Assembly: GCA_020831775.1 (NCBI GenBank)
Contig: JAFIFZ010000079.1
Location: forward strand, 248,001-312,000
Source of the DNA: Phycisphaerales bacterium
GTDB lineage: Bacteria > Planctomycetota > Phycisphaerae > Phycisphaerales > UBA1924
Length of the DNA: 64,000 nucleotides
Direction: 5' to 3'
Under the pieces are notes generated by a model that saw only the letters and a list, made by a program, of their open reading frames with translations, did no database searches and was not told the DNA's origin. A program made the position numbers and the translations under genes. Positions 16,331 to 24,068 of this stretch are shown here, in pieces. Numbering within the stretch: the stretch's first letter is position 1; the number at the start of each line of letters is the position of its first letter.

Positions 16331-17164
16331 GTGCGGGCCCACCTCGTCCAGCTCGATCTCGCCTGGGAAGACCCCGAGCGGAACTTCGCCAAGGCGATCG
16401 ACCTCGCCGACGCGGCCGAGCCGGACCCGGGCGACCTCGTCGTCCTCCCCGAGCTCTTCGACACCGGCTTCAGCATGAACACCGAGCGGACGGCCGACCG
16501 CGAGGGACGCACCCTGGCCTTCATCCAGAGGTTCGCCGCCGACCGGAGTGTCTACCTCCACGCCGGACGAACCCTCAGAGCCCCGGGCGAACCCATGGCC
16601 CGCAACATGGCCACCATCGCCGGGCCCGACGGCACGATCCTCGCCGAATACGCCAAGATCCACCCCTTCAGCTTCGGCAAAGAGTCCGACCACTTCGTCG
16701 GGGGCGACCGCACCGCCACCTATCTCTGGAACGCCTCGCCCGACGACCCCGACCGCCAGACCACCGTCGGCTGCGCCGTCTGCTACGACCTCCGCTTCCC
16801 CGAACTCTTCAGAGCGCTCGTCGATCTGGGCGCAGAGGTCTTCGTGCTCGGCGCCAACTGGCCCGCGGCCAGAGCGGCCCACTGGCGCGCCCTCTCCATC
16901 GCCAGGGCCATCGAGAATCAGGCCTGCGTCCTCGCCGTCAACCGCTGCGGCAACGACCCCTACCTCGCTTACGCCGGGGGCACGATCGCCGTGGGCCCAA
17001 AGGGCGAGATCCTCGGCGAATTAGGCGACAACGAGGGCGTTTGCTCGATCGAGATTGACACTCCCCATATCCGGGCATGGCGAACGCAATTTCCTGCGCT
17101 GCACGACCGCCGCATCCCAATCGGCGACCGCCCTGCGCCGATGCGCACCGATCGCCCGGATTGA
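16331..17164 (+). CDS. Carbon-nitrogen hydrolase, omega-amidase (NIT2/YafV)-like
   Basis: The protein has 277 residues with the nitrilase triad Glu41 (VVLPELFDTGF), Lys109 (EYAKIHPFSF) and Cys151 (GCAVCYDLRFPELFR). The YDLRFPELF context and length match the omega-amidase branch, which hydrolyses alpha-ketoglutaramate and alpha-ketosuccinamate to clear transamination products. The GTG at 16331 starts exactly at the usual family N-terminus; an ATG about 45 bases upstream would add a short unusual leader. It is divergent from maf. Confidence 0.87.
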   Translation: MRAHLVQLDLAWEDPERNFAKAIDLADAAEPDPGDLVVLPELFDTGFSMNTERTADREGRTLAFIQRFAADRSVYLHAGRTLRAPGEPMARNMATIAGPDGTILAEYAKIHPFSFGKESDHFVGGDRTATYLWNASPDDPDRQTTVGCAVCYDLRFPELFRALVDLGAEVFVLGANWPAARAAHWRALSIARAIENQACVLAVNRCGNDPYLAYAGGTIAVGPKGEILGELGDNEGVCSIEIDTPHIRAWRTQFPALHDRRIPIGDRPAPMRTDRPD

Positions 17165-17256
17165 GCACAGCCGACCTGTCGAAGTGCCGAACTGGTTGAA
17201 ATGGCGCAAACTGTGGACAAAGCGGCGTGCGCACGCCGACCGAAACCCGCGCAGTA

Positions 17257-17285
17257 TTGCGGTTTGCACCCATTGCGCCTAGGCT
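17257..17285 (+). promoter_or_regulatory. Candidate promoter for the DUF11 lipoprotein
   Basis: TTGCGG (17257-17262) and TAGGCT (17280-17285) are 17 bases apart, about 100 bases before the lipoprotein start in a 218-bp gap. The -35 is weak, so this is tentative. Confidence 0.35.
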
Positions 17286-17382
17286 GGACGCCAGTGTGGG
17301 GCCGCACGAGTTACCCGTCCGAATCGCTGATGGCGGAGTCCCGATGGCCGGGAAGCAACGCCTCAAATAGGGGAAAAAGGTC

Positions 17383-18963
17383 ATGATCCAGAGCCGACGA
17401 AACCTCGCCGGCGTGCTCGCGGTGCTCGGATGCTTCGCCTTGGTGGGCTGTGCATCCCAGCGTGAGCCCGCCCAGACCCCGCAGCCCGAGCCCCGCGCCG
17501 AGCAGCCGCAGCCCGAACGCCAGACACCCGCCCGGCGGACCTACCGCCCGGAGACCACCGGGGATCAGGTCGCTTCGCACCTGGCCTTCCCGACGGGCGA
17601 TGAGCGCACCAGCGCCATCCTGCTGCACACCGTGATGCCCGGCTCGGCAACGCCCGGGGCGTCGTTCAACTACGAGTACCATGTCACCAATCTCACCGAC
17701 AACACGCTCCAGAATGTCGCGGTCCTCCAGGAGAGCGCCGAGAACCTGAGCGTGACCCGCTCGAACCCCGAGGCCCAGCGTGCCTCGGGCAACGATCAGC
17801 TCTTCTGGGCACTGGGCGAGCTCGGCCCGCGCCAGACGCGCGTCATCCGTGTCGTCGCCGAGGCGGGCAGCACCGGCACCGCCGCCAACTGCGTCAGCGT
17901 CTCGTACAACAACTTCCTCTGCTCGGTCGTCCCGATTGTGCAGCCCGAGCTGACCCTCGCCAAGACCGCGACGCCCGAGGCGATCCGGTGCGACGGCGTC
18001 CTGCTCACCTACACCGTCTGCAACACCGGCTCCGGCGTCGCCCGCAATGTCCGCATCCGCGACACGCTGCCCCAGGGCCTGAGCGTCGAGGGCCGGCGTG
18101 AGATCAACATCCCCGTCGGCGACCTCATCGCGGGCGAGTGCCGCGAGTTCACCATCGCCGCCGAGGCCTCACGCGTCGGCGAGTTCGAGAGCGCCGCGGT
18201 GGCGACCGCCGACGGCGACCTCCGCGCCGAGTCCGACGCGACCACCACGCTCGTCACCCAGCCGACCCTCGCGCTGGAAGCCTCGGCCCCCGAGGAGGCG
18301 TACCTCTTCCGCAGCTTCACCCACCGCTACACCGTCCGCAACACGGGCGACGCCCCGAGCCACAACACCATCGTCGCCGTCGCCCTGCCCACCGGCCCCG
18401 AGCTGATGGAGCACTCCGAGGGCGGCGTGGTCGAAGCCGAGCGCGTCCTGTTCAACATCGGCTCCCTCGCCGCGGGCCAGGAGCGTGAAGTCTCCGTCAG
18501 CTTCCGTCACACCGAAGACGGCGATGTCCGCAGCCGGGCTACCGCGAACGGCGACTGCGTCGAGACCGCAGCCAACGCCGAGGCCCGCTCGAACATCATC
18601 GGCATCCCCGCCATCCTGATGGAGCTGATCGACATCAATGACCCCGTCGAGGTCGGCCAGACCGAGACCTATGTCATCACCATCACCAACCAGGGCTCCA
18701 GGGCGGACACCAACATCGCCATCCGCTGCCAGATCCCGCCGGAGTTCGAGCTCGTCAGCACCGCCGGCCCCACCGAGGCGACGCTCGACGGCGATGTCCT
18801 GACCTTCGAGCCGCTCGGCCGCCTCGGCGCCCGCCAGGTCGGTGAATGGCGCGTCCGCGTCCGTGCGATCGGCGAGGGCGATGTCCGCTTCGCGGTCGAG
18901 ATGATCAGCGACAACCTCACCAGCCCGGTCCGCGCGACCGAGGCCACCCGCCTCTTCCGCTAA
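17383..18963 (+). CDS. OmcB-like DUF11-repeat lipoprotein
   Basis: This 526-residue protein has a lipoprotein signal (core AGVLAVLGCFALVGC; lipobox LVGC-AS, Cys about 23). A Pro/Gln/Arg/Glu linker (about 27-60) leads into three or four repeats of an Ig-like DUF11 domain, each with a motif such as YEYHVTNLTDNTLQNV, LTYTVCNTGSGVARNVRIRDTLPQG, HRYTVRNTGDAPSHN or YVITITNQGSRADTN. Several Cys pairs (AANCVSVSYNNFLCS, CDGV..YTVCN) recall chlamydial OmcB, a disulfide-linked periplasmic cysteine-rich protein built from the same domain. A structural envelope role is inferred. It is monocistronic, with a strong terminator behind it. Confidence 0.82.
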   Translation: MIQSRRNLAGVLAVLGCFALVGCASQREPAQTPQPEPRAEQPQPERQTPARRTYRPETTGDQVASHLAFPTGDERTSAILLHTVMPGSATPGASFNYEYHVTNLTDNTLQNVAVLQESAENLSVTRSNPEAQRASGNDQLFWALGELGPRQTRVIRVVAEAGSTGTAANCVSVSYNNFLCSVVPIVQPELTLAKTATPEAIRCDGVLLTYTVCNTGSGVARNVRIRDTLPQGLSVEGRREINIPVGDLIAGECREFTIAAEASRVGEFESAAVATADGDLRAESDATTTLVTQPTLALEASAPEEAYLFRSFTHRYTVRNTGDAPSHNTIVAVALPTGPELMEHSEGGVVEAERVLFNIGSLAAGQEREVSVSFRHTEDGDVRSRATANGDCVETAANAEARSNIIGIPAILMELIDINDPVEVGQTETYVITITNQGSRADTNIAIRCQIPPEFELVSTAGPTEATLDGDVLTFEPLGRLGARQVGEWRVRVRAIGEGDVRFAVEMISDNLTSPVRATEATRLFR

Positions 18964-18992
18964 GACGGACCGAGACATCCAGGTGAAACGAC

Positions 18993-19023
18993 CCGACGGG
19001 CCGAAAGGCCCGTCGGTTTTTTT
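18993..19023 (+). terminator. Intrinsic terminator after the DUF11 lipoprotein gene
   Basis: A perfect 10-bp stem (CCGACGGGCC at 18993-19002 with GGCCCGTCGG at 19007-19016), a GAAA tetraloop and seven T follow the stop by about 30 bases. Confidence 0.92.
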
Positions 19024-19029
19024 ACAGGA

Positions 19030-19063
19030 GGGGCGTGGGGTGTGGGGCGTAGGGCATGGGGGG
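19030..19063 (+). repeat. G-tract array with G-quadruplex potential
   Basis: Five G-tracts of 3-6 bases (19030-19033, 19037-19040, 19044-19047, 19052-19054, 19058-19063) with 3-4 base spacers fit an intramolecular quadruplex. The word GGGGTGTGGGGCG recurs (reverse-complemented near 28562 and forward near 50104), so it belongs to a dispersed low-complexity family. It lies between two convergent genes. Confidence 0.6.
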
Positions 19064-19115
19064 AGGAGATCGGACTTGTGGGCCGCAGACGCGCCGTCTA
19101 CACCCCACACCCCTC

Positions 19116-20807
19116 CTACAGCTCTTCCGCCACGCGCTCGACTTCCTCGACGCTGGTCACCCCGTCGGCGACAAGCCTGAAGCCGAACTGCGCCAGCGTT
19201 GTGAACAGCCCGCCGGCGATCACCTTCTTCATCGCCTGCATGCTCGGCTCGTTGAGCACGATGTCGCGCAGATCGTCGTTAAAGTCGAGCATCTCGAAGA
19301 TCGCGCGACGACCGAAGTACCCCGTCTTGAGGCACCGTTTGCACCCGACCGCGTGGTACGCCTTGGTCTTGCCGCCCAGGTGCTTGCCCATCTTGGTGAC
19401 CTGACCCGGCAGCAGCCGCACCTCTTCCTTGCAGTTGGGGCAGAGCAAGCGGACCAGGCGCTGCGCGATCACAACATCCAGCGAGTTGGCCACCAGGTAA
19501 GGCTCGACCTTTAGGTCTAGCAGCCGAAAGATCGCCGCGATCGAGTCCTTCGCGTGCACCGTCGACAGGACCAGGTGCCCGGTCATCGCGGCCTGCATCG
19601 CCGTCCGCGCCGTCTCCTCGTCGCGGATCTCGCCGACAAGAATCACATCGGGGTCCTGCCTGAGCACCGATCGCAACAGTTCTCCGAACCCCTTGCCTCT
19701 CTGGTCGTCGACGGGGAGCTGCGTCGTCCCGTCGAGCTGGTACTCGACGGGGTCCTCAATCGTCACGACATTCTTCGCATTGCGGTCGATCTCGCGCAGG
19801 ATGCTGTACAGCGTCGTCGTCTTGCCCGAGCCCGTCGGCCCGCAGCTGAGCACAAGCCCGGCGTCCATCCGCACCGTGCGCCGCAGGCGCTGGTGCATGT
19901 ACGGGAGCAGTCCGAGCTCTTCGGTCGCGTGCGGGGCGTTCATCGTGTCGAGCACGCGCAGCACCGCCTTCTGCCCGTGCGTGCTCGGCGTCAGGCTCGC
20001 GCGGAACTCGACCCGCCGGTCCAGCACGCCGCCGGAATACTTCGCCGAGAAGTGCCCCTCCTGCATCGCGTCGCGTGCGGCCTGCTTCATGTGGCACGCC
20101 GCACGCACGATGCCCAGCACGAACTCACCGGTCTTGGCGGGCAGCTCGGCGATCCAGACCATCTGCCCGTCGACACGCATGCGCGTGTGGTACCCCTCGC
20201 CCTTTGGCTCGATGTGGATGTCTGTCGCCCGCGCTTTGGAGGCGACGCGCAGCAGGTACTTCAGCGCCCTCGAGCCGTCGCCGGCCGCCGAGAGCACATC
20301 CGTCGGACGCCCGTCGGCCGCCAGCAGCACGATCTCTTCCTTGCCCGCCCCGGCCGGCGGCAGTTCCTTGAGGATCCGGTTGAGCTCCAGCAGCCAGACC
20401 GGCGCCGCGCCCGAAATCTCCCCCTGAAGCTGGGGGTCGAATTCCGCCGCGCCTTCCCGCTCGGCGAAGAAGGTGCTCCTGCCGACCTGGATCGTGTCGC
20501 CCGGGTGCAGCCGCACCGACTGGATCTTCGCCCCGTTCACCTTTGTGCCGTTGCGGGATTCGAGGTCGCGGACCTGGTACCCCCCCTCGACCGGCTCGAC
20601 GACGCAGTGAAACCGGCTCGCCTTCTCGTCTTTGAGGCAGACGGTGTTGTCCGGGTGGCGGCCGAAGGTGATCGGCTCGTCGGAAAGCGCGATCGGGCGT
20701 CCCCGCCCGTGCTCGGGACGCAGCCGCAGACCTGTTCCTGTTTCCCCTTCGGGCATGGATCGATTCCCCATCGCACCCCCATACGGCGACTGTTGTTTGC
20801 TGCCCAT
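19116..20807 (-). CDS. FHA-domain/GspE-PilB fusion secretion ATPase
   Basis: This 563-residue protein starts with an FHA phosphothreonine-binding domain (FGRHPDN 48-54, SRFH 64-67, DLESRNGT 81-88). A GspE/PilB hexameric ATPase follows, with DIHIEP, Walker A GPTGSGKT (323-330), the Asp box TIEDPVEY, Walker B DPDVILVGEIRD (385-396), the His box HLVLSTVHAKD, and a tetra-cysteine zinc motif C456-x2-C459/C489-x2-C492. It should power type IV pilus or type II secretion extension. The usual N-terminal T2SSE domain is replaced by FHA, hinting at control by Ser/Thr kinases. No other pilus gene is adjacent; the secretin lies 11 kb away. Confidence 0.9.
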   Translation of the reverse strand: MGSKQQSPYGGAMGNRSMPEGETGTGLRLRPEHGRGRPIALSDEPITFGRHPDNTVCLKDEKASRFHCVVEPVEGGYQVRDLESRNGTKVNGAKIQSVRLHPGDTIQVGRSTFFAEREGAAEFDPQLQGEISGAAPVWLLELNRILKELPPAGAGKEEIVLLAADGRPTDVLSAAGDGSRALKYLLRVASKARATDIHIEPKGEGYHTRMRVDGQMVWIAELPAKTGEFVLGIVRAACHMKQAARDAMQEGHFSAKYSGGVLDRRVEFRASLTPSTHGQKAVLRVLDTMNAPHATEELGLLPYMHQRLRRTVRMDAGLVLSCGPTGSGKTTTLYSILREIDRNAKNVVTIEDPVEYQLDGTTQLPVDDQRGKGFGELLRSVLRQDPDVILVGEIRDEETARTAMQAAMTGHLVLSTVHAKDSIAAIFRLLDLKVEPYLVANSLDVVIAQRLVRLLCPNCKEEVRLLPGQVTKMGKHLGGKTKAYHAVGCKRCLKTGYFGRRAIFEMLDFNDDLRDIVLNEPSMQAMKKVIAGGLFTTLAQFGFRLVADGVTSVEEVERVAEEL

Positions 20808-20934
20808 GGTATCGACAGACGCACGAGGGCCGGATCTGTTCCCGAATCCGGTCTAGGAACCACCCGGCGGCAACCGACGCGGAGTGACCCCACGGGGATT
20901 CGAACCTCCCCCGCCCCCACTACACTCCCCTCCC

Positions 20935-22353
20935 ATGATCGACCTGAAGCTGCTCCGCGAAGATCCCGACCGCTTCCGCCAGGGCGCGGCTCGGAAAAAC
21001 TACACCGTCGACATCGACCGCATCCTCGAACTCGACGCCCATCGGCGCGAGATCCAGACACGCCAGCAGACCCTCCAGGCCGAGGCCAACAAAGCCGCCA
21101 AGGAGTCGGGGCCGCTGATCGGCAAGCTCATGGGCCGCCTCAAGGCCGCTTCCGGCGACGAGAAGGCCGCGATCGAGGCCGAGGTCGCCCAGCTCAAGGC
21201 CCGGCCCCAAGAGCTCAAGCAGCAGATCCAGGACCTCGAGCACGAGCTCGCGGCGATCGAGCCCGACCTCGACGCCCTGCTCCTGGAGATCCCCCTCCCC
21301 CCGGACCCGGATGTCCCCGTCGGCGCCTCCAGCGACGACAACACCGAGATCAGCCGCTGGTCGCCTGAGGGCTTCGACCTGTCGAAATCCTTCCGGGAGA
21401 ACCGGGGCTTCGACCCCAAGACCCACATCGAGCTGGTCAACGAGCTCGGCCTCGCGGACTTTGAGCGGGGCGTCCGCCTGGGCGGGGCCCGCCACTATGT
21501 TCTCACCGGCCACGGCGCCCGCCTGCACCAGGCCGTCCTCCGCTACGCCCTGGACTTCATGGCCGAGAAGCACGGCTTTACCCCCATGACCATCCCCGTC
21601 ATCGTTCGCGAGGAGATGATGGTCGGCACCGGGTTCTTCCCCGCCGGCAGAGACCAGGCCTACCACATCCAGGAGACCCATCGCGGCTCGGGGGAGGACC
21701 TCTACCTCACCGGCACCGGCGAGGTCTCCTTGATGGGCGTGCACGCCGGCGAGATCCTCGACGAGGCGCAGCTCCCCCTCACCTATGTCACCGTCAGCAC
21801 CTGCTTCCGCCGCGAGGCGGGCGCCGCGGGCAAAGACACGGCCGGGCTGTACCGCATCCACCAGTTCGACAAGGTCGAGCAGGTGGTCGTCTGCCGCGCC
21901 GACGAGGCCGAGAGCCGCGCGTGGCACAAGAAGATGATCGGCTTCGTCGAGGAGTTTTTGCGATCGCTCGGCCTGCCACACCGCCTGCTGCAGTGCTGCA
22001 CCGGCGACCTGGGCATGAAGAACGCCGACATGATTGACCTCGAATGCTGGATGCCCGGGCGGGGCGAACTGGATGCCCAGGACAGACCGACGGGCGGCTT
22101 CGGCGAGACCCACTCGGCCAGCCGCCTGTACGACTTTCAGTGCCGACGCCTGAACATGCGCTACCGGCCCGGGGGCGAGGGGGGCAAGGGCCCGACCACC
22201 TTCTGCCACAGCCTGAACAACACCGTCGCCGCCAGCCCGCGGATCCTGATCCCGCTGCTGGAGATCCACCAGAACAAGGACGGATCGGTGACGATCCCAG
22301 AACCCCTGCGCCCCTACATCGGCGGGCGCGAACGCATCGAACCAACCAATTGA
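20935..22353 (+). CDS. serS: Seryl-tRNA synthetase
   Basis: This 472-residue class II synthetase has the N-terminal coiled-coil tRNA-binding arm (about 30-110). The catalytic core includes TGTGEVSLMG, motif 2 TCFRREAGAAGKDTAGLYRIHQFDKVE and motif 3 LNNTVAASPRILIPLLEIHQ. The end is GSVTIPEPLRPYIGG. It is slightly longer than the common 420-430 residues owing to a longer linker. The ATG at 20935 begins the standard MIDLKLLREDPDRFR. It is divergent from the FHA-GspE gene; no T-box or other leader was recognised. Confidence 0.96.
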   Translation: MIDLKLLREDPDRFRQGAARKNYTVDIDRILELDAHRREIQTRQQTLQAEANKAAKESGPLIGKLMGRLKAASGDEKAAIEAEVAQLKARPQELKQQIQDLEHELAAIEPDLDALLLEIPLPPDPDVPVGASSDDNTEISRWSPEGFDLSKSFRENRGFDPKTHIELVNELGLADFERGVRLGGARHYVLTGHGARLHQAVLRYALDFMAEKHGFTPMTIPVIVREEMMVGTGFFPAGRDQAYHIQETHRGSGEDLYLTGTGEVSLMGVHAGEILDEAQLPLTYVTVSTCFRREAGAAGKDTAGLYRIHQFDKVEQVVVCRADEAESRAWHKKMIGFVEEFLRSLGLPHRLLQCCTGDLGMKNADMIDLECWMPGRGELDAQDRPTGGFGETHSASRLYDFQCRRLNMRYRPGGEGGKGPTTFCHSLNNTVAASPRILIPLLEIHQNKDGSVTIPEPLRPYIGGRERIEPTN

Positions 22354-22461
22354 CAGACCATTGACCGTCCGTCCGGCGGCCGGAACACACCCGCCCTCGG
22401 CGGGGTTCACACCGCTGCGGCAGAATCAACCAAAGTAAGCCACCCATCAGGGGACTCCGAC

Positions 22462-23034
22462 ATGACCAAGATCCTCGCCTTCTCGGGCAGCCTCCGCAAA
22501 GAATCGTTCAACACCAAGATTCTCGCCCACGCGATCGAGGGCGCAGAGGCCGCGGGCGCGAAGGTGACCCGCGTCAACCTCGCCGATCTCGACATCCCGC
22601 TGATGAACGAGGACCTGGAGAGGGAGTCGGGCATCCCCGCCGACGCCAAGAAGTTCAAGCAGATGCTCATCGAGCACGACGGGATGCTGATCGCCTCGCC
22701 CGAGTACAACAGCTCGATCACCCCCGCCCTGAAGAACGCCATCGACTGGGCGACGCGCCCCGAGAAGGGCGAGAAGCCGCTGGTCGCCTTCGCCGGCAAG
22801 CACGCCGGTTTGGTCGCCGCATCGGGCGGGGCACTGGGCGGGCTGCGCGGGCTCTTCCATGTCCGCGAGATCCTGCAGAACATCATGGTGACGGTGATCC
22901 CGAACATGCTCGCCGTCTCCAAGGTCGACACCCTGCTCGACGATGAAGGCCGCATCACGGACGAGCAGTGGCGCAATAAGCTGGAGAATGTCGGCAAGGC
23001 CCTCGCCGAGACCATCGCAAAGCAGAAGGGCTGA
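22462..23034 (+). CDS. NADPH-dependent FMN reductase family protein
   Basis: This 190-residue flavodoxin-like protein has the FMN phosphate loop SGSLRKESFN at the N-terminus and the conserved SPEYNSSITPALKNAIDW, which identify the YieF/ChrR/SsuE-type NAD(P)H:FMN reductases. A role in quinone or chromate reduction or flavin supply is possible; the substrate cannot be read from sequence. A GGGGACTC spacer and weak Shine-Dalgarno precede the ATG. It is followed by an unknown gene after 73 bp of G-rich low-complexity DNA. Confidence 0.88.
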   Translation: MTKILAFSGSLRKESFNTKILAHAIEGAEAAGAKVTRVNLADLDIPLMNEDLERESGIPADAKKFKQMLIEHDGMLIASPEYNSSITPALKNAIDWATRPEKGEKPLVAFAGKHAGLVAASGGALGGLRGLFHVREILQNIMVTVIPNMLAVSKVDTLLDDEGRITDEQWRNKLENVGKALAETIAKQKG

Positions 23035-23107
23035 GGAAGGGCGCGGGAGCAGGGCGCGGGGCGCAGGGGACTGCCGCACGGACAGCACTTTGTGACGGAG
23101 CACAACC

Positions 23108-24061
23108 ATGGCGGCATCGAGCAAGACCAAAGACTCCAAAACACCCGCATCGCCCGACCGCAAGGCCCAGCTCGCCGGCGAGACCGTCGACGCACGCAAG
23201 TCGCTCAGCGAGCCCGAGTTCTCAAAGAGCGACTACACGCTCCTCCGCGTGCAGGCGCTGAACGCGGCGGCGATCCTCGACGCATACGGCATCGAGCGGG
23301 GCAAGAACGACCGCCTCAGCCGCGCCATCGCGACACTCAAGGCCCTGGTCAGCGACGCGGCAACCTCGAAGCCGAGCGAATCGGAGTCGTACCTGACCGG
23401 GCTGGAGGTCGGGCGGCTGTCGATGATCGTCGCCTCGCTCGCGCAGCCCAAGGGCAAGTTCAACGAACATGTGCGGGCGCTCGTCTCGCCCGATGACCCG
23501 GCCTCGCCAGGCCTCGCCGACTGCGCCCTGCGCCTCCAGTTCCTGGCGCTCTGCCGCGACGCGAAGTTCAAGGTCGAGCCCCCCGCCGAGCTCACCCCCG
23601 GCGAGGGCCACGACGGCGTGGTCGAGCTCGACCGCTGGCGCGTCGGCATCGCCGCGGCCACCCTCGAAGCCTCCGATGAATCGCTGGAAAAGGCGATCGA
23701 AACTGGTAATGCCCGCCTGAAGCACGCCCGCCTGCCCGGCATCCTCGTGCTCGACGCCACATCGATTTGCTGGCCGGAACGCAAGATCATCCGTGTCGCC
23801 GCCGACCGCGACGCGGCAGGCGAGATCCACCGCCGGGCCGACGCCTTCCTCGAACGCTCGCTCGAAACGCTCGACCGCCTGACCGACGCCGACTTCGTCT
23901 TCGGCGTCGTCGCGATCGCGACCATCCCGACCTTCAATGTCGCGCGAGGGCTCGTCGCGTTCAGCTCCAGCGTCCGCCTGGCGATCCTCAGGGCGGACAC
24001 CGACCCCAGAGCCGCACAGATGGAACGCTTCGCCGCCGGCCTCCGACGCGACAGACACTGA
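23108..24061 (+). CDS. Conserved-looking hypothetical protein
   Basis: This 317-residue soluble protein is rich in Ala, Asp, Glu and Arg. The first 40 residues are Lys/Ser-rich and probably disordered. The rest alternates helices and strands, with ILVLDATSICWPERKIIRVAADRDAAGEIHRRADAFLERSLETLDRL as the most distinctive part. The final section FGVVAIATIPTFNVARGLVAFSSSVRLAILR could be a core strand-helix pair. I do not recognise the family. Codon use matches the neighbours and no signal peptide is present. It converges with the NHLRC2-like gene, with 7 bp between stops. Confidence 0.6.
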   Translation: MAASSKTKDSKTPASPDRKAQLAGETVDARKSLSEPEFSKSDYTLLRVQALNAAAILDAYGIERGKNDRLSRAIATLKALVSDAATSKPSESESYLTGLEVGRLSMIVASLAQPKGKFNEHVRALVSPDDPASPGLADCALRLQFLALCRDAKFKVEPPAELTPGEGHDGVVELDRWRVGIAAATLEASDESLEKAIETGNARLKHARLPGILVLDATSICWPERKIIRVAADRDAAGEIHRRADAFLERSLETLDRLTDADFVFGVVAIATIPTFNVARGLVAFSSSVRLAILRADTDPRAAQMERFAAGLRRDRH

Positions 24062-24068
24062 CAGCGCC

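Noticed and set aside
20895-20925. Minus-strand GGTTCGAATCC, the T-loop word of tRNAs, in front of serS
   Set aside because: No anticodon or acceptor arm can be built: only about 25 bases separate it from the serS coding region and the stem pairs poorly.
20920-22410. Nearly 500-codon antisense frame over serS
   Set aside because: It mirrors serS, whose motifs are unambiguous; composition is that of a shadow frame.
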